A stretch of 64,000 bases of DNA from Bacillota bacterium (GCA_023408315.1 JAEYKI010000028.1:110930-174929), one strand, 5' to 3'. Shown: positions 8,517-16,738, numbered from the stretch's first letter. Numbers and translations are program-made. The notes: generated by a model from the sequence alone, not told the origin.

Positions 8517-8526
8517 TAAAAATATG

Positions 8527-8554
8527 TTGCATTTCAATATTTTTATGCTATAAT
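8527..8554 (+). promoter_or_regulatory. Promoter of rpmE
   Basis: TTGCAT (8527-8532), 16-bp spacer, TGCTATAAT with an extended -10 (TATAAT at 8549-8554), 36 bp before the rpmE start. Confidence 0.7.
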
Positions 8555-8590
8555 AACTATTGCGACTTTTTTAGCAAAGGGGTGAGAATA

Positions 8591-8791
8591 ATGAAAGAAG
8601 GAATACATCCCAAGTATGGTGAATGTACGGTAAAATGTGCTTGCGGCGAAACTTTTGTAACGGGTTCCATCAAGAAAGAGCTTAAGGTAGATATTTGCTC
8701 CAAATGCCATCCTTTCTTTACGGGGAAACAGAAGCTGATTGATACCGGCGGCCGCGTGGACCGTTTCAAAAAGAGATACAACCTCGAGTAA
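8591..8791 (+). CDS. rpmE: 50S ribosomal protein L31
   Basis: Zinc-containing (C+) form of L31: 66 residues with CACG (Cys16, Cys18) and CSKC (Cys36, Cys39) as ligands, and the family start MKEGIHPKY and end DTGGRVDRFKKRY. The ATG at 8591 follows AAAGGGGTG by 6 bases; the in-frame GTG at 8582 lies inside that site. It follows rho, a common order in Firmicutes. Confidence 0.96.
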   Translation: MKEGIHPKYGECTVKCACGETFVTGSIKKELKVDICSKCHPFFTGKQKLIDTGGRVDRFKKRYNLE

Positions 8792-8804
8792 ATCTTTGTT
8801 CATT

Positions 8805-8832
8805 GCAGACCGTGCATTTCGGTCTGTTTTTA
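8805..8832 (+). terminator. Terminator after rpmE
   Basis: 7-bp stem CAGACCG/CGGTCTG with a 7-base loop, then TTTTTAT. It may be partial read-through control, since the DUF1385-prmC-prfA genes follow 27 bp later. Confidence 0.8.
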
Positions 8833-8858
8833 TATGGGCATCCATTGAAGGAGTAACT

Positions 8859-9881
8859 ATGAAAAGAACAAGCATAGGCGGACAAGGCGTTTTGGAAGGC
8901 GTAATGATGCAGTCGGAACACACGATCGCCATTGCCGTCCGCAGGGAGAGCGGGGAAATTGCCCTGCAGAAAAAAAAGGCTGTGCTGTACAGCCGCAAAA
9001 ACAAGTTTTTGAGTTTGCCCGTCATTCGCGGCGTCGCTTCGTTTGTGCAGATGATGTTTGTGGGCGTTACAACCATTACGGATTCGGCCAGGTTGTACGA
9101 CGAAACTGCCGCGGCGGAGGAACTGAAACCCAACGCCGCGGAAGAATTCATTGCCAGAAAAACAGGCAAAAGCTCCATGGATGTCGCCATATTTTTTGCC
9201 GTGGTTGTGGCAGTGCTCATTGCGGTCGGCCTGTTTTTTATACTCCCCAATTTTTTGACCGGCCTGATTACGCACTATATTAACCAGCCAACGCTGATGA
9301 ATATTATAGACGGCGCTTTGCGCTTGGTCATTTTTTTGATATATTTGTACATCATCACTTTTTTGCCGGACGTAAAACGCCTGTTTTCATATCACGGCGC
9401 GGAGCACAAGGTAATCAACTGCTATGAGCACGAATGCGAAATGAACGTGGAAAACGCGCAGAAATTTACCACCCGCCATCCGCGGTGCGGAACAAGCTAC
9501 CTGCTTTTGGTGGTGGTTATTTCTATTTTTATATTCACGCTGCTGGGCTGGGATCCCAACCCGTTTGCCAGGATTGGCTTTCGGATTCTCTTGCTTCCGC
9601 TTGTGGCAGGCGTTTCCTATGAATTTTTAAAACTGGTTGCCAAATACGACAACAAGCTGACCCGAATCCTGCGCGCGCCGGGCATGGCGCTGCAGTCCCT
9701 AACCACCAAAGAACCGGACGACGCCATGGTGGAAGTGGCGCTGGTATCCTTTTTGGCTGCAGAAGGCGAACGCTCGGAAGAGGAAATAGAAGCGCTGCGC
9801 GTTTCCTATTCGCACATTAAACAGGAAACGCAGGAAACTGCGCATGGAGAGACTATGCACGCGGAGAACGAACACGCCTAA
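8859..9881 (+). CDS. DUF1385 family membrane protein (YqhQ-like)
   Basis: 340-residue integral membrane protein of the DUF1385 family, whose role is not settled. The N-terminal family motif is GGQGVLEGVMMQ. Three to four hydrophobic segments lie at about 110-240 (VAIFFAVVVAVLIAVGLFFI and others), separated by the conserved hydrophilic motif YHGAEHKVINCYE that contains possible metal-binding His/Glu, and HPRCGTSYLL follows. The start follows GAAGGAGTAACT. It always appears near rpmE and prfA in Clostridia, so the context is conserved. The tail is acidic and directly abuts prmC. Confidence 0.9.
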   Translation: MKRTSIGGQGVLEGVMMQSEHTIAIAVRRESGEIALQKKKAVLYSRKNKFLSLPVIRGVASFVQMMFVGVTTITDSARLYDETAAAEELKPNAAEEFIARKTGKSSMDVAIFFAVVVAVLIAVGLFFILPNFLTGLITHYINQPTLMNIIDGALRLVIFLIYLYIITFLPDVKRLFSYHGAEHKVINCYEHECEMNVENAQKFTTRHPRCGTSYLLLVVVISIFIFTLLGWDPNPFARIGFRILLLPLVAGVSYEFLKLVAKYDNKLTRILRAPGMALQSLTTKEPDDAMVEVALVSFLAAEGERSEEEIEALRVSYSHIKQETQETAHGETMHAENEHA

Positions 9882-10697
9882 ATGAAAGTGCTGGACCTGT
9901 ACCGCCAAACCAAGAAGGCGCTTGAAAGCCTGGGAATAGAGGAAGCGGATGCGGAAGCACGCCTGATTGTTGCGGACGGCCTGAACATTGGGCTGGGGGA
10001 CATTTTTTTGCAGGGAGGCCGCGAAACGAATTTTGATCCGGCTGAAATACTTGCCAAAAGAGCGGTGGGCATGCCGCTGGGTTACGCCATGCGCAAGAAA
10101 TATTTTATGGGTTTTCCCTTTTATGTGGATCAAAACGTTTTGATTCCCAGGCTGGATACGGAGATCATAGTGGACGAGGCGTTGCGGCTGATACAGGGTT
10201 ATGGGTATAAAACGGCGCTGGATCTTTGCTGCGGCAGCGGGTGCATTGGCATTGTGATGGAAAGACTGGCGGGGTTGCGCGTTCTGGGCAGTGATATCAG
10301 CCCGGAAGCCGTGCGAATTGCGAACCAAAACGCGGAGGCGCTTGGAACCGTAAGATATAGAGCCATTCAAAGCGACCTGTTTGAAGGAATAAAAGAAACG
10401 TTTGAACTGATTGTTTGCAACCCACCGTATATTACGGAGGGCGAATATGGAAATCTGGATGCGCAGGTCCGCGACTGGGAGCCCAAAGGGGCGCTTGTTG
10501 GGGGCCTTGCATTTTACGAGAATATAGCGCCGCGGGCCCGCGGCTTTTTGCGCGCCGGCGGTGCACTGGCGTTTGAGATAGGCTGCGGCCAGAAAAGCGC
10601 CGTAGAAACCATATTGAAAAAAAATTACTATAAAAATATCCGCTGCATAAAAGATCTGGCGGGCAGGGACAGGGTAATTGTATGTACGATAAGCTAG
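9882..10697 (+). CDS. prmC: Peptide chain release factor N5-glutamine methyltransferase
   Basis: Methylates the Gln of the GGQ motif of release factors using S-adenosylmethionine. N-terminal helical domain (1-80), linker with IPRLDTE (res 88-94), then a Rossmann methyltransferase: SAM motif DLCCGSGCIGI and the substrate-glutamine motif NPPY at 180-183. 271 residues. The ATG at 9882 begins directly after the stop of the DUF1385 gene. Its 3' end overlaps prfA by 16 bp, coupling the enzyme with its substrate. Confidence 0.95.
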   Translation: MKVLDLYRQTKKALESLGIEEADAEARLIVADGLNIGLGDIFLQGGRETNFDPAEILAKRAVGMPLGYAMRKKYFMGFPFYVDQNVLIPRLDTEIIVDEALRLIQGYGYKTALDLCCGSGCIGIVMERLAGLRVLGSDISPEAVRIANQNAEALGTVRYRAIQSDLFEGIKETFELIVCNPPYITEGEYGNLDAQVRDWEPKGALVGGLAFYENIAPRARGFLRAGGALAFEIGCGQKSAVETILKKNYYKNIRCIKDLAGRDRVIVCTIS

Positions 10698-11743
10698 AGG
10701 CAATAGAAAAAAGATACCACGAACTCTCGGAGCAGCTTTCCACTATGGAAGTTATTACGAACCAGGATAAATTCCGCGAGCTATCGCAGGAGCATTCCTC
10801 CATTGCGGAAATTGTGCAGTTGTATGGCGAGCTAAAAACTGTGAACAGGAATATTGGGGAAAGCCAGGAGATCATTGGTGAAGGCGGAGACCCGGACCTG
10901 GTTGAGCTGGCGCGCATGGAGCTTCCGGCAGAGCAGGACAGAAAAGAACGCCTTGAATCGGAACTGCGGTTTATGCTTATTCCCAAAGACCCCAACGATG
11001 ACAAAAACGTAATTGTAGAGATTCGCGCGGGAACGGGCGGAGAAGAAGCCGCGCTGTTTGGCGCTTCGCTATTGCGTATGTATACGCGCTTTGCTGAGCG
11101 CCACAATTTTAAAATGGAAGTATTGTCTTCCAACATGACCGAACTTGGCGGCGTAAAGGAAATCATTTTGCTCATCTCCGGCCGCGGCGCGTATTCCAAG
11201 CTTAAATTTGAGAGCGGCGTGCACCGGGTGCAGCGCGTGCCAGAAACGGAATCGGGCGGCAGGATACACACTTCCGCCGCAACGGTGGCGGTGCTGCCCG
11301 AGGCAGACGAGGTGGACGTGAACCTGAACCCCAACGACCTGCGGGTGGATGTGTTCCGGTCCGGCGGCCATGGCGGACAAAGCGTGAACACCACGGACTC
11401 GGCGGTGCGCATCACCCATATCCCCACCGGCGTGGTGGCGGTGTGCCAGGACGAAAAATCTCAGCTTAAAAACAAACAAAAGGCAATGAAGGTGCTGGCT
11501 TCCCGCCTGTACGATATGCTGAAAACGGAAAGCGAAACCGAGCTTGCGCAAAGCCGCAGGAGCCAGGTTGGCAGCGGCGACCGAAGCGAGCGCATCCGTA
11601 CCTATAATTTTCCGCAGGGCCGCATTACGGACCATCGGATTGGCATGACTTTGTATAAACTGGAAGCTTTTCTGGACGGGGATATGGACGAGATGATTGA
11701 CGCGCTGATTCTGGAAAGCAGGCAAAAGAGCCTTTCGGAATAA
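10682..11743 (+). CDS. prfA: Peptide chain release factor 1
   Basis: Recognises UAA and UAG stop codons. Length 353 is normal. The GGQ catalytic loop is at 231-233 within SGGHGGQSVN, and the stop-codon recognition region corresponds to the PxT-type segment RVPETES near residue 184. The start is inside the end of prmC, so translation is coupled. An AT-rich hairpin (TCAGTATA/TATACTGA, 11767-11793) follows and may attenuate before the ZIP gene. Confidence 0.96.
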   Translation: MYDKLEAIEKRYHELSEQLSTMEVITNQDKFRELSQEHSSIAEIVQLYGELKTVNRNIGESQEIIGEGGDPDLVELARMELPAEQDRKERLESELRFMLIPKDPNDDKNVIVEIRAGTGGEEAALFGASLLRMYTRFAERHNFKMEVLSSNMTELGGVKEIILLISGRGAYSKLKFESGVHRVQRVPETESGGRIHTSAATVAVLPEADEVDVNLNPNDLRVDVFRSGGHGGQSVNTTDSAVRITHIPTGVVAVCQDEKSQLKNKQKAMKVLASRLYDMLKTESETELAQSRRSQVGSGDRSERIRTYNFPQGRITDHRIGMTLYKLEAFLDGDMDEMIDALILESRQKSLSE

Positions 11744-11805
11744 ACCGTAAAACTGCAACATAGTTATCAGTATATATACATATTCTATACTGAGAGGCTT
11801 TTTGC

Positions 11806-12543
11806 ATGTGGATGTGGATCAGTTGCATCGCAGGTATGACGGGCACAGGGCTTGGCGCGGCGCTCTCGCTCCTGGTAAGCACGCGGCAAAAAAACCTGCC
11901 CGCCGTGCTTATGGGATTCTCTGGCGGCATCATGCTGGCGGTGGTGTTTTTTGATATACTGCCCGGGGCGGTGCTGGCTACGGATGCGTTTACCATGGTA
12001 TGCGGCGTGGCGGCCGGAGCTCTGTTTGTACTGTTGCTCTCCCTGCTTTTAGCTGGGCAGCGCGTGGAGGCGCAGGACCTTTTTTCTAACCGCAGCCGCA
12101 GTTCGCTTAAAAAGATGGGCATCCTGCTTTGCGCCGGAATCGCGATACACAATTTTCCCGAAGGGGTTGCGGTAGGAAGCGGGATGAGCCTGCCCGGGAA
12201 TTTTGGATGGGAACTGCTGCTGCTTATTTTTCTGCACGATATTCCTGAAGGAATGGCAATGTCCCTGCCCTTGCGTCTGGCTGGCATTAAAACATGGAAA
12301 ATTCTGCTTCTGGGGCTTGTTGTAGGCTCACCAACCGCATTGGGCGTGCTGGTGGGCGGGTATTTGGGGACGATTTCCCGGCTGGTGGTGGGCGGTTGCC
12401 TGGGATTTGCCGGGGGCGCGATGCTCTATCTTACAATACGTGAGATGATACCGGAAACCATCCGGCTGAGAAACAAAAGAACCGCTTTTGTTTCACTGAT
12501 ATTGGGAATCGCCGCGGGCGCGGCAATGGTTTTGTGTATATGA
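11806..12543 (+). CDS. ZIP-family divalent metal transporter
   Basis: Integral membrane transporter of the ZIP family (zinc, iron or other divalent metals into the cytosol). Eight predicted hydrophobic segments in 245 residues. The two metal-binding helix motifs are present: HNFPEG in TM4 and HDIPEG in TM5, matching the ZupT-like signature. Start follows CTGAGAGGCTTTTTGC. It overlaps the next gene in ATGA. Metal specificity cannot be told from the sequence. Confidence 0.92.
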   Translation: MWMWISCIAGMTGTGLGAALSLLVSTRQKNLPAVLMGFSGGIMLAVVFFDILPGAVLATDAFTMVCGVAAGALFVLLLSLLLAGQRVEAQDLFSNRSRSSLKKMGILLCAGIAIHNFPEGVAVGSGMSLPGNFGWELLLLIFLHDIPEGMAMSLPLRLAGIKTWKILLLGLVVGSPTALGVLVGGYLGTISRLVVGGCLGFAGGAMLYLTIREMIPETIRLRNKRTAFVSLILGIAAGAAMVLCI

Positions 12544-13586
12544 CTGAGATAATAAATTGTAAAAAAGAATACGACAGGGCGGTGCAGCAGGCTGCCAAAA
12601 TGATAGCCGCGGGCGAGATTGTGGCCTTCCCAACAGAAACGGTATACGGCCTGGGCGGAGACGCCATGGATCCCCTTGCAATCGCCAAGATATTCGCGGT
12701 GAAAGGCAGGCCCTCGGATAATCCGTTGATTGTACATATTTCCGAGATCGGCCAGACCGGCCTGGTGGCCCGGGAGATACCGCCGCTTGCCCATAAGCTG
12801 ATGGAAACGTTTTGGCCGGGGCCGTTTACGGTGGTCTTAAAAAAAAGGCCGGATGTGCCCGGCGTTGTTACCGGCGGGCTGGATACGGTTGCCGTGCGTA
12901 TGCCCCATAATATGGTGGCGCGGGATATTATACAGGCAAGCGGACGGCTGGTGGCCGCGCCCAGCGCAAACTTGTCGGGCAGGCCAAGCCCAACGCGTGC
13001 GCAGCACGTTCTGGAAGATTTTAAGGACCATATCTCGCTGATTATAGACGGGGGAGAATGCTCTGTTGGCGTTGAGTCCACAGTGTGCGACGCGACAGGG
13101 AATGTTCCTTTAATACTTCGTCCGGGAGGCGTTACGGCAGAAATGATTAAAAAAGCAGCCGGAGACGTGCGCGTGCATCCCGCCGTGTTGGGAGAATTAA
13201 AGGAAGAAGCGGCGGCTTCGCCCGGCATGAAGTACAAGCATTACGCGCCAAAAGCCCAGATTGTTGTTGTTACAGGCCCGGATGGGGACGTTGTTCAAAA
13301 AATCCATGAAATGTATTTTAATTGCGAAGACAAGTGTGCTATAATGTGTCTACATGCAAATATTCCTAGTTATGCCGGTAAAAATGTAATTGATATGGGC
13401 GCGGGAAATAAAGAGGCAGCGCATAATTTATTTGCGGTTTTGCGCGATATAGATAACCAGGGGTATGAAAACGTGTTTTTTCATGCCGTGGCAACAGACG
13501 AAATGGGTCTGGCTTTGATGAACAGAATGATGCGGGCAGCAGGGCATACCATTATAAATGCTGCCAAGGAGGTTAAAATTGATTAG
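12540..13586 (+). CDS. Threonylcarbamoyl-AMP synthase (Sua5 type)
   Basis: Makes threonylcarbamoyl-AMP from threonine, bicarbonate and ATP for the t6A37 modification of tRNAs that read ANN codons. The YrdC domain (about 1-200) has the motifs FPTETVYGLG and KGRPSDNPLIVHI, then SANLSGRPSPT; the C-terminal Sua5 domain (about 215-348) makes this the long form. The ATG at 12540 overlaps the ZIP stop and is preferred over an in-frame GTG 6 bases earlier. The 3' end overlaps the phosphatase gene by 8 bp, an arrangement common in Bacillus and Clostridia. Confidence 0.94.
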   Translation: MTEIINCKKEYDRAVQQAAKMIAAGEIVAFPTETVYGLGGDAMDPLAIAKIFAVKGRPSDNPLIVHISEIGQTGLVAREIPPLAHKLMETFWPGPFTVVLKKRPDVPGVVTGGLDTVAVRMPHNMVARDIIQASGRLVAAPSANLSGRPSPTRAQHVLEDFKDHISLIIDGGECSVGVESTVCDATGNVPLILRPGGVTAEMIKKAAGDVRVHPAVLGELKEEAAASPGMKYKHYAPKAQIVVVTGPDGDVVQKIHEMYFNCEDKCAIMCLHANIPSYAGKNVIDMGAGNKEAAHNLFAVLRDIDNQGYENVFFHAVATDEMGLALMNRMMRAAGHTIINAAKEVKID

Positions 13587-14070
13587 GGTACTGGTTGTTT
13601 GCACGGGCAATACGTGCAGGAGCCCCATGGCGGAAGAACTGATTGACGACGCGGTAGGCCGAAGTACCAAGCTGGCCGGCAAAGTGAAAGTCAAGTCGGC
13701 AGGAACCTTTGCCTGCGAAGGCGCGGAAGCAACGGACGAAGCCAAGCAGGTTATGGAAGAATATGGCCTCAGCCTGGAAAAGCACCGGGCAAGGCAGTTT
13801 TCGGTGGAGCTGGCGGACAAATACGATTTGCTGCTGGCTATCAGCTCCGTTGTGTTTGAGCAAATGGAAGCGCTTGCGCCGGATTGTGTGGGCAAAATGC
13901 ATTCTTTCCTTGGGTTTGCGCAAAACCTGGATGGAGAGAGGACGGAAGAACGGTTTGACGTTCTGGATCCGTTTGACGAAGGTGTGGACGAATACAGGGA
14001 ATGCGCCGTTCAGTTGAACGACGCGGCTAAAAAGATTGTGGCCCGGCTGGAGCAGGAAGAAGATTTATAA
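13579..14070 (+). CDS. Low-molecular-weight protein phosphatase
   Basis: Cytosolic LMW-PTP fold enzyme (YwlE-like, arginine or tyrosine phosphatase). The P-loop CTGNTCRSP (Cys8 to Arg14) opens the protein, and the catalytic-acid region is DPFDEG near residue 135. The TTG at 13579 is chosen: AAGGAGG sits 6 bases upstream and is inside the alternative ATG-started reading at 13558. 163 residues. In YwlE the residue after Cys-Thr-Gly-Asn is Thr, as here; this residue has been linked to arginine-phosphatase specificity, so YwlE-like activity is plausible. Confidence 0.92.
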   Translation: MIRVLVVCTGNTCRSPMAEELIDDAVGRSTKLAGKVKVKSAGTFACEGAEATDEAKQVMEEYGLSLEKHRARQFSVELADKYDLLLAISSVVFEQMEALAPDCVGKMHSFLGFAQNLDGERTEERFDVLDPFDEGVDEYRECAVQLNDAAKKIVARLEQEEDL

Positions 14071-14091
14071 TTGATGTAAATGGTTGTATTA

Positions 14092-14122
14092 AAGAAGAGC
14101 AAATACGGTTTGCCCTTCTTTT
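14092..14122 (+). terminator. Terminator after the phosphatase gene
   Basis: 12-bp stem AAGAAGAGCAAA/TTTGCCCTTCTT (one mismatch) with a 5-base loop and TTTT. It ends the prmC-to-phosphatase unit and overlaps the -35 of the rpiB promoter. Confidence 0.75.
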
Positions 14123-14138
14123 CGTTTTGTTTTATAAT
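14110..14138 (+). promoter_or_regulatory. Promoter of rpiB
   Basis: TTGCCC (14110-14115), 17-bp spacer, perfect TATAAT (14133-14138), 24 bp before the start. Confidence 0.5.
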
Positions 14139-14161
14139 TTAAGCAGGTGAGGTGAATACAT

Positions 14162-14614
14162 ATGAAAATTGCAATTGGATGCGACCATGGCGGATTTATC
14201 CTGAAAGGCGAACTTGTGGAGTATTTAAACAGCAACGGTTACGAGATTATAGACTTTGGCACAAACAGCGCGGATGCTGTGGATTATTCGGATTACGGCG
14301 AAGCGGTTGCCAAATGCGTAGTGGCGGGCGAAGCGGACTATGGGATTGTGATGTGCGGCACGGGAATTGGCATATCCATTAGCGCAAATAAAGTTCCGGG
14401 CGCGCGCTGCGCCCTGCTCTCGGACGTGTTTTCCGCAAAAGCCACCCGGCTGCATAACGACGCGAATATGATTGCAATGGGTGGCCGCGTGATTGGCGCG
14501 GGGCTTGCGCTTGAAATAGTAGACGCGTTTCTGCATACCCCGTTCTCCGGAGACGAGCGGCATGTGCGCAGAATTTCAAAAATTACCGATATCGAAAAAA
14601 GATACGGTTGCTAA
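14162..14614 (+). CDS. rpiB: Ribose-5-phosphate isomerase B
   Basis: Interconverts ribose-5-phosphate and ribulose-5-phosphate (pentose-phosphate pathway). Typical 150-residue RpiB/LacAB protein: GCDHGGF (6-12), the catalytic Cys65 in MCGTGIGIS, and His98 in TRLHNDAN. The start follows AGGTGAGG. Transketolase lies in the same window at 25.4 kb, covering other steps of the pathway. Confidence 0.96.
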   Translation: MKIAIGCDHGGFILKGELVEYLNSNGYEIIDFGTNSADAVDYSDYGEAVAKCVVAGEADYGIVMCGTGIGISISANKVPGARCALLSDVFSAKATRLHNDANMIAMGGRVIGAGLALEIVDAFLHTPFSGDERHVRRISKITDIEKRYGC

Positions 14615-14618
14615 CTCG

Positions 14619-14933
14619 GCGGAGGACCGGTTCCCCGTCCGACGGCAGGCTTCCGCCCTCCCTACAACTCCCGGGCGCTTCAGATAGTCTTTTGTGCATC
14701 CATGTGCAATTCATATGGAATTGCACATGGATGACTTCCGTAAGTTCTTCGAAACACTTTTAAAAGAAATTGCTTTCCTCATAATATATCAAGTTACATT
14801 GGAATGCCGTATGCAAGAGCACGCTGGTTTTGATTGTTTTTTGTAACACTGCGCAGCGGTATTACAGGACAGATGGGATTCCAAAGGGTTGAGTGACCCT
14901 TTGGCAGGAGGCTTGGAGGCGAGCAGCCTCCAA
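14619..14933 (+). repeat. Composite palindromic repeat, long copy (+ orientation)
   Basis: Fills the 362-bp gap after rpiB. In order: GC-rich module GGCGGAGGACCGGTTCCCCG...CGTCCGACGG (14619-14680); a perfect 16-bp hairpin with arms 14697-14712 and 14718-14733 around GTGCAATTC; an imperfect hairpin TGTAACACTGC/GCGGTATTACA (14840-14866); hairpin CCAAAGGG/CCCTTTGG (14881-14904); hairpin TTGGAGGC/GCCTCCAA (14913-14933). The same modules in the same order recur in reverse at 59674-60031 and shortened at 39573-39808. No coding frame is present. Confidence 0.8.
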
Positions 14934-14934
14934 A

Positions 14935-14960
14935 TAAAAAAGGCAGGGTTTCCTGCCTTT
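14935..14960 (-). terminator. Terminator of the 139-aa lipoprotein gene
   Basis: 9-bp stem AAAGGCAGG/CCTGCCTTT followed on the minus strand by TTTTTTATTT, 17 bp after the stop at 14977. Confidence 0.85.
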
Positions 14961-14976
14961 AATGATTTCGGCTTAT

Positions 14977-15396
14977 TTATACATTTAGTTCAATTGTTTT
15001 GAACGCGCTGCCGGAGAGCGAGAATTTTGAAGCAGAGGTTTTAAAATCCGCCGGAACGTCGAACACCAGAACAACTATAATTTTATCCGTGCTTTTTTCA
15101 AACGCAATGGATCTGCACGGATAGGAATTTGTACCGTTGGAAAGGGTGCTGGGCGTCTCACCAAAAAAAGCTTCGGATATTTTGGTAAGATTGGGGTTTT
15201 CATTCTGGGCCATAAATTTGAGAGCCAGTATTTGGTTTCCCTGGGAGGGAGCAATTCCGGCGTATTCCTTGGCTTGTTCCAATTTAACAAAATTCAGCTG
15301 TTCGTCCGCCACCGTTACCTCGCTGGCCGGAGCGCAGGCAACCAAAGCCGCCGCTATAAAAAATATTGAAAGCAAGAAAGCCAAACGTTTTTTCAC
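14977..15396 (-). CDS. Small lipoprotein, function unknown
   Basis: 139-residue exported lipoprotein: basic N-terminus, hydrophobic stretch, lipobox LVAC (Cys20). The mature part is beta-rich and reminiscent of telokin-like DUF4352 lipoproteins, ending in SGSAFKTIELNV, but I do not recognise the family with certainty. The GTG start follows GAGG by 8 bases. It has its own promoter (15433-15461) and terminator, and its promoter overlaps that of the divergent QueG-like gene. Confidence 0.8.
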   Translation of the reverse strand: MKKRLAFLLSIFFIAAALVACAPASEVTVADEQLNFVKLEQAKEYAGIAPSQGNQILALKFMAQNENPNLTKISEAFFGETPSTLSNGTNSYPCRSIAFEKSTDKIIVVLVFDVPADFKTSASKFSLSGSAFKTIELNV

Positions 15397-15432
15397 AATA
15401 TATACCTCATATACAAAATTGTATCAACCCAA

Positions 15433-15461
15433 ATTATAAAGGGTGCGCTTGATTATTGCAA
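15433..15461 (-). promoter_or_regulatory. Promoter of the lipoprotein gene
   Basis: On the minus strand TTGCAA (15456-15461), 17-bp spacer, perfect TATAAT (15433-15438). Overlaps the divergent promoter at 15449-15477. Confidence 0.7.
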
Positions 15462-15477
15462 GCATATTGATTATGAT
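15449..15477 (+). promoter_or_regulatory. Promoter of the QueG-like gene
   Basis: TTGATT (15449-15454), 17-bp spacer, TATGAT (15472-15477). Its expected start of transcription falls at or within a base or two of the ATG at 15484, which would give an mRNA with almost no leader. Confidence 0.5.
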
Positions 15478-15483
15478 ACCCCT

Positions 15484-16314
15484 ATGGACACAAAAAACGC
15501 CGTTGCGATTATAAAAGAAGCCCAGCAATATGGATTTGACGACGCGCGGATAGCGCCCTGGGGGATGGGAAGCGTGCTGGTTTTGTTTGCGCGGTATGCC
15601 CCAGCGCAAAGCGGGGACGCAAGCCATATCCATGTTTCTTCTTATTATATCGCGTCCAACCGCGCATACGCAAACGCGGAAAAACTGGCGGAAGCGCTAA
15701 GCGGCATGGGGATATTGGCGCAAAGGGATTCATCCCTGCCTGCCAAACACGCGGCGCTTGCCACCGGCGGCTGGATTGGCAGGAACGGCTTTTATTACCA
15801 CCCGGCGTTCGGTTCGCTGGTGCATATCCAGACTTTGCTGCTGGCGGAACTTCCGGCAGGCGGGGTGGCGCCTGCCATGGACAGCGGTTGCAATCACTGC
15901 GGCGCATGCATAAACGCCTGCCCATGCGGAGCGGTCACAGAAGATGGCATTGTGTATTCCAGATGCCTGCGAACCCACATGAACGGCACAGTGCCGGACG
16001 AACTAAAACCGTTTGTATATCAGCTTTACGGCTGCGAGCGGTGCCAGACGGCCTGCCCCATGAATAACCCGGCGCAGGCCGAGTACCCGGCGTTTGATTT
16101 GGAATTAACCATTCGTGGAGAAACGCTGGAAGAGCTGCAGGGACTTGCGGGCAAAAATATGGCGCGGACTGTGCGCACAATCAACCAGGCCATTTTGTAC
16201 GCTGCCAATGTTTGCAACACGGCCGTTATGCCGGTTGTTCTGGATTTAAAGGCGGACGTGCGGTTTGCGGATGCGTGCAGATATTACCTTGGAAGGCTTA
16301 AGAAAAAAGATTGA
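15484..16314 (+). CDS. QueG-like 4Fe-4S double-cluster protein
   Basis: Related to epoxyqueuosine reductase (last step of queuosine tRNA modification) through its C-terminal ferredoxin-like part: CNHCGACINAC (Cys136, 139, 142, 146) and CERCQTACP (Cys184, 187, 191) would bind two 4Fe-4S clusters. A segment GGWIGRNGFYYHPAFGS matches the QueG region that precedes the clusters. At 276 residues it is about 100 shorter than true QueG and its N-terminal part is hard to align, so it may be a paralogue with another reductive role. No ribosome-binding site precedes the ATG. Confidence 0.75.
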   Translation: MDTKNAVAIIKEAQQYGFDDARIAPWGMGSVLVLFARYAPAQSGDASHIHVSSYYIASNRAYANAEKLAEALSGMGILAQRDSSLPAKHAALATGGWIGRNGFYYHPAFGSLVHIQTLLLAELPAGGVAPAMDSGCNHCGACINACPCGAVTEDGIVYSRCLRTHMNGTVPDELKPFVYQLYGCERCQTACPMNNPAQAEYPAFDLELTIRGETLEELQGLAGKNMARTVRTINQAILYAANVCNTAVMPVVLDLKADVRFADACRYYLGRLKKKD

Positions 16315-16339
16315 CGCTCAAAAACGAAAATGGTATTAT
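16311..16339 (+). promoter_or_regulatory. ffs: Promoter of the SRP RNA
   Basis: TTGACG (16311-16316), 17-bp spacer ending in TGG, TATTAT (16334-16339). It overlaps the stop codon of the QueG-like gene. Confidence 0.65.
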
Positions 16340-16367
16340 GTATAAACTGACCTTTTGGTTTTTCAGT

Positions 16368-16640
16368 TTGCCGTACTAGGCGGGGAGCCAGCGGTGCCCT
16401 GTAGCCTGCAATCCGCTATAGCGGGGCTGAATTCCAATCCGAGCGCAGCCGTTTATCCGGTATGGAACCGGCAAGGGGCGTTGAGAAATGGGTTCTGTGC
16501 AATGCAATGTTGTGAACCCTGTCAGGTCCTGACGGAAGCAGCAGTAAGCAAAAGTTTGCGTGTGCCGCAGGTTTGCCTGTTTTGAGCCACCTGCCGCGGA
16601 TCCCTTGGGCAGACGTTGTGCAGAGATTGGTGTACGGCAT
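16368..16640 (+). ncRNA. ffs: Signal recognition particle RNA, long Gram-positive type
   Basis: RNA of the SRP that targets membrane and secreted proteins with Ffh. The ends pair: TGCCGTAC at 16369-16376 with GTACGGCA at 16632-16639. The 5' part has the Alu-domain segments TAGGCGGGGAGCCAGCGGTGCC and CCTGCAATCCGCTATAGCGGGG in the conserved order. The S domain with helix 8 shows GTCAGGTCCTGACGGAAGCAGC (16525-16546), which binds Ffh. The roughly 270-nt length with an Alu domain is the Bacillus/Clostridium form, not the 114-nt enterobacterial one. Exact ends are inferred. Confidence 0.93.
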
Positions 16641-16650
16641 TTAATTTATA

Positions 16651-16678
16651 AAAAAGAGAGCTGCAAGGCTCTTTTTTA
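16651..16678 (+). terminator. ffs: Terminator of the SRP RNA
   Basis: 11-bp stem ending AGAGC/GCTCT with a 6-base loop and a T-run of six. Confidence 0.8.
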
Positions 16679-16680
16679 TT

Positions 16681-16711
16681 TCCACCTTTTTTTTAGTAAA
16701 AAAAAGGTGGA
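16681..16711. repeat. Perfect 14-bp inverted repeat, T8/A8 core
   Basis: TCCACCTTTTTTTT and its exact complement flank a 3-base AGT loop. It lies between the SRP RNA terminator and the convergent acetyltransferase gene and may act as a second, bidirectional stop. Confidence 0.6.
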
Positions 16712-16738
16712 GCCAAAAGAAAAACAATGCTTTAAGCC

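Noticed and set aside
11767..11793. AT-rich hairpin between prfA and the ZIP gene as a terminator
   Set aside because: The stem is almost all A-T and the T-run is separated by GAGGC, which is also the ribosome-site region of the ZIP gene; not strong enough to list.
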